This document shows, one piece after another, positions 16,244-24,087 of a DNA stretch of 64,000 nucleotides. Position numbers and translations under genes: made by a program. Position 1 is the first letter of the stretch. Each line of letters begins with the position of its first letter. The notes under the pieces were generated by a model. It did no database searches. It saw nothing but the letters and a program-made list of their open reading frames with translations, and was not told the origin of the DNA. Origin of the DNA: Anoxynatronum buryatiense (GTDB lineage: Bacteria > Bacillota > Clostridia > Peptostreptococcales > Tindalliaceae); contig NZ_FXUF01000001.1 in the NCBI RefSeq assembly GCF_900182905.1, positions 62,001 to 126,000 of the forward strand, in the 5' to 3' direction.

Positions 16244-18217
16244 ATGATATCCAGTAAATATATTGCTGTCATTACCACAGCAGCCATGCTTTTCAGTTTA
16301 GTATTGTGTGGGTTTATCGTCTACGCGGCCAACTCATTTGATACGATCCGCATCCCCCAATATCAGCAAGAACTGTTCGGCGAAGAGGTTGTCACCATCG
16401 ACATTCAGGTAAGTGAGGAAGACTGGCAAGACCTGCTTGGCAACGCCCAAGCCAAGGAGTGGATTTCCGCTGATCTGGTCATCAACGGACAAAGGTTCAG
16501 CACCATCGGTATACGGACGAAGGGTAACTCAAGCTTATCCATGGGCAGCAGGATGGGTGATTCATATGACGGCAATTACAGCCTGCAGTTCAAAGCCAAT
16601 AAATATGTCAAAGGACAGACGTTTTACGGACTGGATGTCTTTTGTGTCAATAACATGATAGGTGATGCAACCTATATGAAGGATTATATCGCTTATGATC
16701 TTATGAGCTATATTGGTGTGGCCACACCGCTGAACAATTATGCCAGCGTCACAGTCAACGGCGAGGATTACGGTTTCGGGATCATGCTGGAACGGTACGA
16801 ACAGTCCTTCCTTGAAAGGGTTTACAACACCGCTTCCGGACAATTGTACAATGTGAAAATTGGGATGGGAATGCGGGGAGATTTTGAAGATTTGCGGCAA
16901 AGTGCCGTCAACAGTTTTCCTGGCAGACGCACAGACGTCAATCACACAGATTTTCCTGCTGTGCCGGATGGCACCGCAGAACAAGGCGAAGGCACGACTG
17001 AAGTGCCCAATATTCCCAGAGGCGAGCGGCCCCAAGGCGGCGGCTTCGGCGGCATGGGGAGCATGGGCGGCGGTTCCCTGGTATATACTGACGATGATCC
17101 CGGCAGTTACAGCTCGGTATTGGACAACGCTGTTTTTAACAACAACTCCGACAGCGACAAGCAGCGTGTCATCACGGCTTTGAAAAACTTAAACGCCGGA
17201 ACCGATTTGGAAGAATACATTGACGTCGATGCGACGCTGCGCTATTTCGCGGCGCATACGGTGGTTGTGAACCTGGACAGTTACACGTCAAACATGGCAC
17301 AGAACTACTATCTCTATGAGCGCGACGGGGTATTAGCCATCCTGCCCTGGGACTATAACCTGGCTTTCGGAGGCATGTCCTTTGGAGGCACGTCAGGCGC
17401 AACGGATGTTGTGAATTTCCCCATTGACACGCCGGTCAGCGGTGTGTCAATGGAAGACAGGCCATTATTGAACAAGCTGTTGGAAGTCGATGAGTACATG
17501 GACAGCTACCATGAATACCTGCGGCAGATTGTTGAAGGGTACTTCGAGAGCGGCCTGTATGAAAGCAGGATACGCGAGCTGGACACAAAGATCAATGACT
17601 ATGTGAAAAATGATGTTTCTGCTTCTTACACATATGAGCAGTATGAAGCCTCGTTGCCACATTTCATCGAGCTTGGACGTTTGCGCGCCGAAAGTATCAA
17701 AGGCCAACTGGACGGGACGATCCCAACCACATCAAGCGGCCAAAGCGCCGACACATCGTCGTTGATCGACGCTTCCAGTATCACCCTTTCAGCCCTCGGC
17801 TCAATGGGTGGTCAGCAAGGCGGTGAGGCCAGGCAGCCCGGAGGCATGGGCGGTATGGATATGATTGAGACAGAACTCATGCAGCCGGCAATGCAAGTAC
17901 TAATGGAGGCAGGCGGCGAAGTCACCAGTGAAGTGAGAGACGAACTTTTGGAACTGGGCCTAACCGATGAACAGATAGAAATCCTCACTCATATGCAAGG
18001 CAGATTACCAGGTGGTGGAAATGAAAGAGGTTTGCCAAATGCTATGCCTGAGAGAGACGCAAATGCCCCCGGAGGAATGGGCCGGCCAGACATGAACAAT
18101 ACAATTGGTGTAGTGATGTCCACCGACTCACATACAAGTTATACCGCATTGATTGTTGTTCTGTTGATGATACTGGCTGGTGCTACTGCTTTTGTTGCAA
18201 AATCAAAAGCCAGATAA
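16244..18217 (+). CDS. CotH kinase family surface protein
   Basis: A 657-residue exported protein. A signal or anchor helix lies at residues 6-28, a second membrane helix at about 632-650. The CotH-kinase domain spans roughly residues 50-480: FSTIGIRTKGNSS, YSLQFKANKYVKGQ, LDVFCVNNM, MLERYEQSFLERVY and ILPWDYNLAFGG, the last carrying the metal-binding Asp of these atypical kinases. Two glycine/methionine-rich stretches (GGGFGGMGSMGGG near 264, and GGMGGMD plus GGMGRPDMN after 550) interrupt or follow the domain. CotH of Bacillus phosphorylates spore-coat proteins; here the VTC/DUF4956 context points to another surface substrate. Last gene of the operon, followed by a terminator. Confidence 0.88.
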   Translation: MISSKYIAVITTAAMLFSLVLCGFIVYAANSFDTIRIPQYQQELFGEEVVTIDIQVSEEDWQDLLGNAQAKEWISADLVINGQRFSTIGIRTKGNSSLSMGSRMGDSYDGNYSLQFKANKYVKGQTFYGLDVFCVNNMIGDATYMKDYIAYDLMSYIGVATPLNNYASVTVNGEDYGFGIMLERYEQSFLERVYNTASGQLYNVKIGMGMRGDFEDLRQSAVNSFPGRRTDVNHTDFPAVPDGTAEQGEGTTEVPNIPRGERPQGGGFGGMGSMGGGSLVYTDDDPGSYSSVLDNAVFNNNSDSDKQRVITALKNLNAGTDLEEYIDVDATLRYFAAHTVVVNLDSYTSNMAQNYYLYERDGVLAILPWDYNLAFGGMSFGGTSGATDVVNFPIDTPVSGVSMEDRPLLNKLLEVDEYMDSYHEYLRQIVEGYFESGLYESRIRELDTKINDYVKNDVSASYTYEQYEASLPHFIELGRLRAESIKGQLDGTIPTTSSGQSADTSSLIDASSITLSALGSMGGQQGGEARQPGGMGGMDMIETELMQPAMQVLMEAGGEVTSEVRDELLELGLTDEQIEILTHMQGRLPGGGNERGLPNAMPERDANAPGGMGRPDMNNTIGVVMSTDSHTSYTALIVVLLMILAGATAFVAKSKAR

Positions 18218-18255
18218 TGAATATGCTCAAGTAATCCGCACCTAAAATAATGAGC

Positions 18256-18293
18256 TGGCCAAGAGCATCACAGTGCTTGGCAACCGGGATTAA
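18256..18293 (+). repeat. Module-flanking repeat, left copy
   Basis: TGGCCAAGAGCATCACAGTGCT matches 21 of 22 bases of 20994-21015, same orientation; the similarity trails on loosely. GCCAAGAGCA can fold on TGCTTGGC. Confidence 0.65.
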
Positions 18294-18316
18294 CGTCATC
18301 GTTTATCGGGCAATAA

Positions 18317-18354
18317 AAATGGGGGGGATAGATTTTGTTCTATCCTCCCCCATT
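18317..18354. terminator. Terminator downstream of cotH
   Basis: AAATGGGGG-GGATAG pairs with CTATCC-TCCCCCATTT around ATTTTGTT, with a one-base bulge; it lies between cotH and the convergent small gene and can serve either strand. Confidence 0.75.
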
Positions 18355-18399
18355 TGCAGTATCAGGTGTGTTAGATTAATGAGGTTATAACCCGTTTGT

Positions 18400-18573
18400 C
18401 TATTTTCCACCAAACAACGCCCCGATTTCATCGCCTCTAATTTCTTTAACTTTTTTTGACATCACAACTGCCGTAGTTTCTTTGTCTTTGGCTTTTTCAA
18501 GAGAAGAAACAACCGACCTGCCCATACGCTTGTCTTTGATATTGATATTTTTTAAGATGCTTTTGGTCGCCAT
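18400..18573 (-). CDS. Small basic protein, unknown
   Basis: A 57-residue protein beginning MATKSILKNINIKDKRMG and ending DEIGALFGGK. The ATG at 18573 follows AGGTGTC with proper spacing; a GTG nine bases upstream is less likely. Lysine-rich, no cysteine, no membrane helix. I recall similar tiny proteins in other Clostridia but can name no function. It lies inside the interval bounded by the 22-base repeats together with the ATPase/TOPRIM pair. Confidence 0.65.
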   Translation of the reverse strand: MATKSILKNINIKDKRMGRSVVSSLEKAKDKETTAVVMSKKVKEIRGDEIGALFGGK

Positions 18574-18694
18574 ACTTGACACCTGCTTTATTCATTGACA
18601 TTTCATATTCATACCTATGGTGTTGCCAATATACGCTCTGCGGTTAACTGTAAGCACATCATAGCAAAGATCACCGGTTATTTCAATGACAAAC

Positions 18695-18718
18695 CCAATA
18701 TGGGTGCGTCCATATTGG
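18695..18718. repeat. 9-bp hairpin
   Basis: CCAATATGG and CCATATTGG enclose GTGCGT, about 60 bases downstream of the TOPRIM gene. Without a T tract on either side; could stabilise or end the minus-strand transcript. Confidence 0.45.
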
Positions 18719-18775
18719 CGAACCCTCACGGGTCAAGCGCTGGGGTCAAAGATCCCTTTCGGTAGTCCAGTTTGA

Positions 18776-19453
18776 TCATCCAAAGAATAAATGAAAATTG
18801 CTGTATCGTTTAAGAGAATTTCCGTTGAGCTTGATAAACTCCCAGGTTTCTTTATAATCACCTTTAACAGCAAAGGATTTATCTCGAATGAAGTCAATAA
18901 ATGTCTCTTCGGTCTTATAATAGGAATCCGAAAACGCTGCAGCATATTCCATTTTCAACTCATCCGCCAGATTTATCTCATTGTGCAACACGTGTTCAAG
19001 GTTACACGAAAAATAGTACATATTGTACGGAATGCCCGATATTTGGGGACACAGCGATAATCGATTAATGACTTGCTGCTTTCTACTATTTCTTTCAGTA
19101 ACACGACTGGCTGCCTTTGCTGCGATAAATGATTCCGAATATACAAAGCCCTCGACCTCTTCCACTTTAATTTGAGCACTTTCAATATAGGCGCCGTCCA
19201 TGTCAATGAGGTGTACGATCTGAATAATATCACCCTTATTAATGCCAATTTCTCTTTTCAGAAATCTGTTAACATGCTCATTAACCTTCTTAACGGCATT
19301 AGCGCCATGAGTATATTGGTCACTCGTTACATCGCCCCCGGTTATATAAAACTTTATCAAGTTGGAAGAAACCAATTTACCAATGATGCCACCCAAAGAT
19401 GTTTTGTCTGCGATGCCTTCCACAATAAACAGAATGACCTTTTTAATTTTCAT
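18776..19453 (-). CDS. TOPRIM-like protein, partner of the AAA ATPase (candidate defence nuclease)
   Basis: A 225-residue protein. VILFIVEGIADK at residues 6-17 places Glu12 at the end of a first strand, and IVHLIDMDGAYI at 79-90 gives Asp84 and Asp86: the E...DxD layout of a TOPRIM fold as in OLD-family, RloB/AbiLii-like or DUF4435 (AriB) proteins. The rest is not recognisable. The start is the ATG at 19453 after GGGAGGGTGATTG, overlapping the ATPase gene by 11 bases, so translation is coupled. By analogy with PARIS, RloAB and AbiL the ATPase would sense or hold the nuclease until a phage trigger appears. Metal-dependent nucleic-acid cleavage is inference. Confidence 0.7.
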   Translation of the reverse strand: MKIKKVILFIVEGIADKTSLGGIIGKLVSSNLIKFYITGGDVTSDQYTHGANAVKKVNEHVNRFLKREIGINKGDIIQIVHLIDMDGAYIESAQIKVEEVEGFVYSESFIAAKAASRVTERNSRKQQVINRLSLCPQISGIPYNMYYFSCNLEHVLHNEINLADELKMEYAAAFSDSYYKTEETFIDFIRDKSFAVKGDYKETWEFIKLNGNSLKRYSNFHLFFG

Positions 19454-20834
19454 CAATCACCCTCCCGGCCATCCTGAAGGCACGACTGATATCAAAGCTG
19501 TTGGTCTCTTTATAAATCTCCTCCTTTTGGCCGCCCAGATTGATACTCCGATAATACAGGTTTCTCAGGTTATTGTTGCTCTTCACATTGGCAAATCGCA
19601 GATAGCGATTTTTTGTGTTCGTTGTTGTGAATATGATTGAACGAGTATCCAGCATTTCCAGCGGCCTCAAATTATGAGAAGTAAAGATCAATTGACCCTT
19701 TCCATTTTCACTGATAATCTGAAGAATTTCACCCAGCAAATACTCAAAAATGCCGGCGTCCAATTCATCAACCACCATGCAGACTGAAGGGTGATTAAAC
19801 ATGGTGATCAATGTACTCAATATGGAGATGATTTTCTTAATCCCATCGGATTCATACTTTAATGGCACACGAATAGCATCCCTTATGGAGATCAGTTCAA
19901 TCCGAATGCCTTCATTGCCATCTTCTTTCAGTTGTTTGCCGTGATTTTTCAGTCCGATAGTAAGACCTGGCACAATGGTTTCAAGGACAATGTTCATCTG
20001 TTCAAGCACCTTCACCACAACATTATATACTTCTTCCGGCACCACTGATGGCTTCAAAAGACCAATTGCCAAATCCCCCTGTGTGATTTTTTTCTCCTCC
20101 AGCAACCTGAAACTAAAGGGAATCAACACATTCATGTTAATCATTCCCGCATGATGATTTTTAATAATGAACAGATTCACATTGGCATAGTGCTTTAAGG
20201 CAACCATTATGTCTGTGTAGCGTTTAAAGCCCTGGCTTTTCTTAATGATCTCTTCCAACTCACTGCCAAAAATAAAAGAAGTGCTGTTTTTAGCCGACAT
20301 TTTTTTCGCAACACCCAAATCAATTTGAACATCTTCATTCTTCGATGCCAGTAAACGATAGTTTTTTGTCGGCTTAAATGCATACTCTTTGTCTTTCACA
20401 TGATAGTCAATAATGCCTGCCTTGCTTTTCCAGGCATTATCAACAAACTCTTTGTAAGCCAAATACTCCCGAACCACTTTGGCTTTGCCTTCATCTCTTC
20501 TTTCAATCTCAACTTCGTAGAAAATCTGATAATGGTCATCATCCATACTCAAATCAAAACCCAGTTTAATCGTGGCCGTTTCTTCATTTTCAAAGATATA
20601 GTCGCCGGCGTTCTTCGGCAGCTCTTTCCCACTGATCAGGTGTTTGACGAGCCACATCGCATCCACAAATGCTGTTTTACCTGAACCATTTTGACCATAG
20701 ATGCCAATTATATCGGCACTCATCCGTTTATGTGGCGATGCTTTGTCATTTGAAATCTCAATTTTTCCATATTCAACATTTTTTATATTAACAAGTTCTG
20801 CTTCTCTTATGCGAATCATCACATCTTGCATCAT
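19443..20834 (-). CDS. AAA family ATPase (RloA/AbiL-like), candidate defence protein
   Basis: A 463-residue ABC/SMC-like AAA ATPase. The Walker A is GQNGSGKT at residues 47-54; the Walker B region VCMVVDELDAGIFEYLL and the following LIFTSHNLRPLEML lie near 330-380, as in the AAA_15/AAA_21 group. The 200 residues between hold a lid/coiled region. I chose the ATG at 20834, after GTGGAGGTGTAT, above an upstream GTG. It is the first gene of a coupled pair with the TOPRIM-like protein. A promoter TTCACA-17-TATGCT is possible about 45 bases upstream. Ranked as phage-defence type because ATPase plus TOPRIM pairs are a common abortive-infection layout; no direct proof. Confidence 0.82.
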   Translation of the reverse strand: MMQDVMIRIREAELVNIKNVEYGKIEISNDKASPHKRMSADIIGIYGQNGSGKTAFVDAMWLVKHLISGKELPKNAGDYIFENEETATIKLGFDLSMDDDHYQIFYEVEIERRDEGKAKVVREYLAYKEFVDNAWKSKAGIIDYHVKDKEYAFKPTKNYRLLASKNEDVQIDLGVAKKMSAKNSTSFIFGSELEEIIKKSQGFKRYTDIMVALKHYANVNLFIIKNHHAGMINMNVLIPFSFRLLEEKKITQGDLAIGLLKPSVVPEEVYNVVVKVLEQMNIVLETIVPGLTIGLKNHGKQLKEDGNEGIRIELISIRDAIRVPLKYESDGIKKIISILSTLITMFNHPSVCMVVDELDAGIFEYLLGEILQIISENGKGQLIFTSHNLRPLEMLDTRSIIFTTTNTKNRYLRFANVKSNNNLRNLYYRSINLGGQKEEIYKETNSFDISRAFRMAGRVIDEN

Positions 20835-20993
20835 ATACACCTCCACTTACAACAAAGCATATCACAAAACACGTAATTTGTGAATTTATTTTTCGGTTTC
20901 GATATTTTTTGTATCTATTCGTGTTAATGTTATTCTATTTTGCTTTGTTTAGGTGCTTACGCTAATCAATCATGTTGATGCAACGTCATTAAT

Positions 20994-21034
20994 TGGCCAA
21001 GAGCATTACAGTGCTGGCGGGTAATCGAGATTAG
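20994..21034 (+). repeat. Module-flanking repeat, right copy
   Basis: TGGCCAAGAGCATTACAGTGCT, 21 of 22 bases identical to 18256-18277, located 160 bases upstream of the ATPase gene start. The two copies bracket the 2.7-kb ATPase/TOPRIM/small-protein module in direct orientation. Confidence 0.65.
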
Positions 21035-21050
21035 ATGTTGGGGCACAAAA

Positions 21051-21113
21051 ACCCAGCGACGAAGTCAATGGTCAAGAGAGGACTCCTCCTCCTGATGAAC
21101 ATCGCCGCTGGGT
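21051..21113. terminator. Long-loop hairpin
   Basis: ACCCAGCG (21051-21058) pairs with CGCTGGGT (21106-21113); the loop contains GAGAGGA/TCCTCCTC, able to pair as well. It may end transcription from the AbiE remnant. Confidence 0.4.
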
Positions 21114-21176
21114 TATATCCCTTGCATTTTAATAAACAAATCCAACCATCATCATTTGTTGAAGCAGTGTCACGTT

Positions 21177-21788
21177 CTACTCAAGGGCATGAATTTCATC
21201 TTCTAAGTCTTTAAGCCCCTGAAGCAGCGTTTCAAATTCAGGTATTTCTCCGAACAACATAGCTTCCATTTTTGCATAGTCATCCTTCAATTGCTTCATA
21301 TGCTCCTCGCGTGGCAGCAGCTTGATTTCTTTTGGCGTGGCATGTTCATACTGAGCCCATGCGCAAGCGTAGAATTTTTGCTTAAACTGGACAACTCTCA
21401 ATAACAACGCTAAATCATTAATGGCCTCACTCTTCACAGGTGTCTGGGCCATCATGTAAAGATCATAATAGTGTCGTGAATACCGGGCTGGCATCTTCGT
21501 TTTGCTGCGGTTGGCTTCCTGATGCAAAATGGTCGCTTTTTCCCAAAATGTCCTTGCAGCACTCACCATGCGAATTTCAGTGTGTGTTTTTTCGAAAAGA
21601 TCCGGTTTATAAGATGCTGCATAGGGTTCAACCGTCTTGGTGACAACCGGTGTCCATGCCGCTAAAGGGCCAATTTCAAGCCTGATTTCTTGTCTCAACG
21701 CTTCATCCTTGAACAATGGGGGATAAATAAACCGAATGGTCTGCTTGTCGGCCTCATCAATGGCTAACTTAAAAGGTTCTTTCCGATG
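21177..21788 (-). pseudogene. AbiEii-type toxin, N-terminally truncated
   Basis: The open frame runs from about 21788 to 21177 and reads FKLAIDEADKQTIRFIYPP, LEIGPLAAWTPV, RTFWEKATILHQEANR and ARYSRHYYDLYMM: the second half of an AbiEii-like nucleotidyltransferase toxin. The first half, with the catalytic GG-S and DxD motifs, is absent; the frame begins inside the last codons of the antitoxin gene with no start codon or ribosome site. So a deletion fused the end of abiEi to the middle of abiEii. If translated at all it would lack the active site. Confidence 0.75.
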
Positions 21789-22386
21789 TCATATTTTTAA
21801 TCTCCTCATAAACCCAGGAGCGTGTTCTTTGGGCTTCTTTCAATAACTTTTTCTTTTCTGCCTGGTTAAACTTGCGCATCATTTTCGCTCTTATTTCATT
21901 GTTCATTTCTTCTTTGCCAATGGCTTTAATGGCTTCGATGAGCAGGGCACTTTTAGGGGAAATTTCGCTAATCTCCCGGTTGGTTCGCCTTTTAAACTTG
22001 ATCACAAACTGGTCGTGACGAATAGTTTTATGGGGACCGTCGGTCACATACTCATACACCGCCGGCACCTGGGTGGAAAGCCCCATCTGGTTCAAGGCAG
22101 CCTCCCCGGAGGGCACAATACGCCATCCATAGGCCCGGGCAATGGCTTCTGCCACTTCCCGTGGCGATAGCGCCACTTCTTGCTGCAAAAACTCATTATA
22201 GTCGGGTTTTTGATAAATGCCCCTGTGCACCCGGATCAGTTTCCCTTCTGCCGCTAACCGGGAAAAGGCTTTTTTAACCGCATCGTAACTTCCCAAATCT
22301 GCAAAGTCTGACAAAACAAAGGCTTTGCCCTTCGGGGAAGCGTCTATTCTCTGGATCATACTTTCCATTACCTTGTTACTGGTCAT
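21769..22386 (-). CDS. AbiEi antitoxin-like protein (DUF6088 type)
   Basis: A 205-residue protein. The N-terminal winged helix (GKAFVLSDFADLGSYDAVKKAFSRL is residues 20-44 in two pieces; then LIRVHRGIYQKP) is the DNA-binding domain of AbiEi-like antitoxins; the C-terminal part (SGEAALNQMGLSTQVP, KFKRRTNREI, LLIEAIKAIG) is the domain that in intact systems silences the toxin and supports repression. The start at 22386 follows AAAGGTGGT; earlier start codons sit on the ribosome site. Directly upstream is a 32-base palindrome that it should bind. Its toxin partner is truncated, so today it may act only as an autorepressor. Confidence 0.85.
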   Translation of the reverse strand: MTSNKVMESMIQRIDASPKGKAFVLSDFADLGSYDAVKKAFSRLAAEGKLIRVHRGIYQKPDYNEFLQQEVALSPREVAEAIARAYGWRIVPSGEAALNQMGLSTQVPAVYEYVTDGPHKTIRHDQFVIKFKRRTNREISEISPKSALLIEAIKAIGKEEMNNEIRAKMMRKFNQAEKKKLLKEAQRTRSWVYEEIKNMTSERTF

Positions 22387-22401
22387 GCTCATCACCACCT
22401 T

Positions 22402-22433
22402 TCGTCACTAATATTATACAATATTGGTGACGA
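22402..22433 (-). promoter_or_regulatory. Palindromic operator with embedded -10 box
   Basis: TCGTCACTAATATT (22402-22415) and AATATTGGTGACGA (22420-22433) are complementary at 13 of 14 positions, with ATAC between. A minus-strand TATAAT lies inside (22413-22418). This is the expected AbiEi autoregulatory site. Confidence 0.8.
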
Positions 22434-22854
22434 GAATGGTAGGGGGGACCAAAAAACAAAACGACCCGCCTTGGTACGCATTGTGAAGAGGCGTGGCAGG
22501 TACTGTTGACCATACTATACTGTTCTGGCATTGCGATTTCAAGTAGTGCATAAGATGTGATTAATCGGATGATTAAGTGGTATGTTATTAATAGGATGCG
22601 TTTCGCTTTTCAAGTAACAAGTAGCATGATCCTTTACCTACGGTTTAGGACGAGCAAAGGCCTCGGCCACTGGGCCAGTAACCAGTGGTCATTTTTATGA
22701 ATTCCTTCGAGAAAGTTACAGTACCAAAGTTACAGTACCTCCGTCCCAACTGCCCTGATTTATGTTTACATGGTTTAAGCGGTTTATACATTATCGCGAT
22801 ACCATCACCTTAGTCATCACCACTTATCATTTCAGTCATTTTTCAATCCAAGAC
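22434..22854. other. Gene-free 420-base stretch
   Basis: No supportable gene. It contains a 7-bp inverted repeat CCACTGG/CCAGTGG (22667-22688) and a tandem duplication of AAAGTTACAGTACC at about 22702-22730. It marks a break between the AbiE remnant and the next cluster. Confidence 0.5.
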
Positions 22855-23160
22855 TCAATAACCCTGGTCAAATAGCGATATCAATGCTTCAGGATAGCCC
22901 TTATTCTTGCCATACTCTTTTAGTTTTTCATAAGTACCTCCAAGAATATACGACCTTTCATCCGGCAATGAGTCAATACTGCTCCCATTTTTCAGTAAGT
23001 GCTTTCTTAATTCCTTAAAATCGTGTTCTACTAGTTTAACTGACTTATCATACACGTTGTACAAATCTTCCAGTATCGTCCTCTCTTCTTGATTAGATGT
23101 GCCACGGTAATAATTGTATGCTGCCGGTGGTGCCCCACCAAGTTTTAAGAATCCAAACAT
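22855..23160 (-). CDS. Hypothetical protein, 101 residues
   Basis: Begins MFGFLKLGGAPPAAYNYYRG and is largely helical and charged afterwards. GAGGAGGACTCAA gives a strong ribosome site. No family recognised. It is followed 80 bases upstream-wise by a lipoprotein gene in the same direction; the two could form a small operon. Confidence 0.6.
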   Translation of the reverse strand: MFGFLKLGGAPPAAYNYYRGTSNQEERTILEDLYNVYDKSVKLVEHDFKELRKHLLKNGSSIDSLPDERSYILGGTYEKLKEYGKNKGYPEALISLFDQGY

Positions 23161-23240
23161 TTGAGTCCTCCTCGATAAATGATTTGTGAAAATTAAACGT
23201 GAGTTCTGTGTATGGTTTTACTTTCCGGAACAAATAAATA

Positions 23241-23855
23241 CTACCATGGAAATGCCACTTGCTCTTTTGTCATCTGATTTTTGATAAAATAAGCTTCCAT
23301 ATCTCTTATATACAACTCAAAAGACCTCACCGAATCACCTAACTTATTGGATGCTTCTCTTATTTGATTATGGTCTTGCCTTTCTACACCCCTAATGTAC
23401 TCCAAATGGGCATCATATATTTCATCCATAGCACTCAAATATTGGCGGTGATAATCTACAATAGCCGCTGGCGACTTGATATTTAAGTCTCTTTTTAACT
23501 TGAGTAACTGATCAACATCATCGTCTGTTGATGCCAATTGAAGGTATTCAATAAAGCTATAATGAGCTGAGTAGAGGTTGCCGAAGTAGTTTATTAAATC
23601 CAATTCTAGCTGGGCTTTCTCAAGCTCATCAAGCAATACTTTCAATTTAGATTCTGACATCTCCAGCAACTGTTTTGCTTCTTCATCGCCAGGCTTAATT
23701 AACAAAGCCTCTTCAAAATGAATAATCGCCATTATAAAGTTCTCTGCTTCATACGCTCCTTTGCCTTCATCAAGTTTGTTTTTAAACTCATTTGAACACC
23801 CGCCACCTACCAAGACAAAACACAGAACCAACATTATGAGTAATCTCTTTCCCAT
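23241..23855 (-). CDS. Lipoprotein with TPR-like helical repeats, unknown
   Basis: A 204-residue protein starting MGKRLLIMLVLCFVLVGGGC: a lipoprotein signal peptide with lipobox VGGGC, so it is anchored to the outer face of the membrane. The mature part contains a TPR-like helix pair (GAYEAENFIMAIIHFEEALLI split about residues 35-55) and long charged helices. The start at 23855 follows GAAGGATGTGTGTTT; a 12-residue longer frame has no such site. Function unknown. Confidence 0.75.
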   Translation of the reverse strand: MGKRLLIMLVLCFVLVGGGCSNEFKNKLDEGKGAYEAENFIMAIIHFEEALLIKPGDEEAKQLLEMSESKLKVLLDELEKAQLELDLINYFGNLYSAHYSFIEYLQLASTDDDVDQLLKLKRDLNIKSPAAIVDYHRQYLSAMDEIYDAHLEYIRGVERQDHNQIREASNKLGDSVRSFELYIRDMEAYFIKNQMTKEQVAFPW

Positions 23856-24087
23856 AAACACACATCCTTCGCAGTTAATAGTAAATTCCATTCAATAGTG
23901 AAGTTTTAATGTTGGTTGCATACACCCAGCTTTTTGAGGCAAAATCTATTGGTGTCAGCCATCCAATAACTCTCGCAAGGGCGTATGAATCAAGGTCACA
24001 GCACCTTCTTTCTAATCACAAGGTTTTTATTCTTTGCGTGACTATAGTTTGTAACCAAACAGCAACGCGTATTCTTTGTTATAGTGA

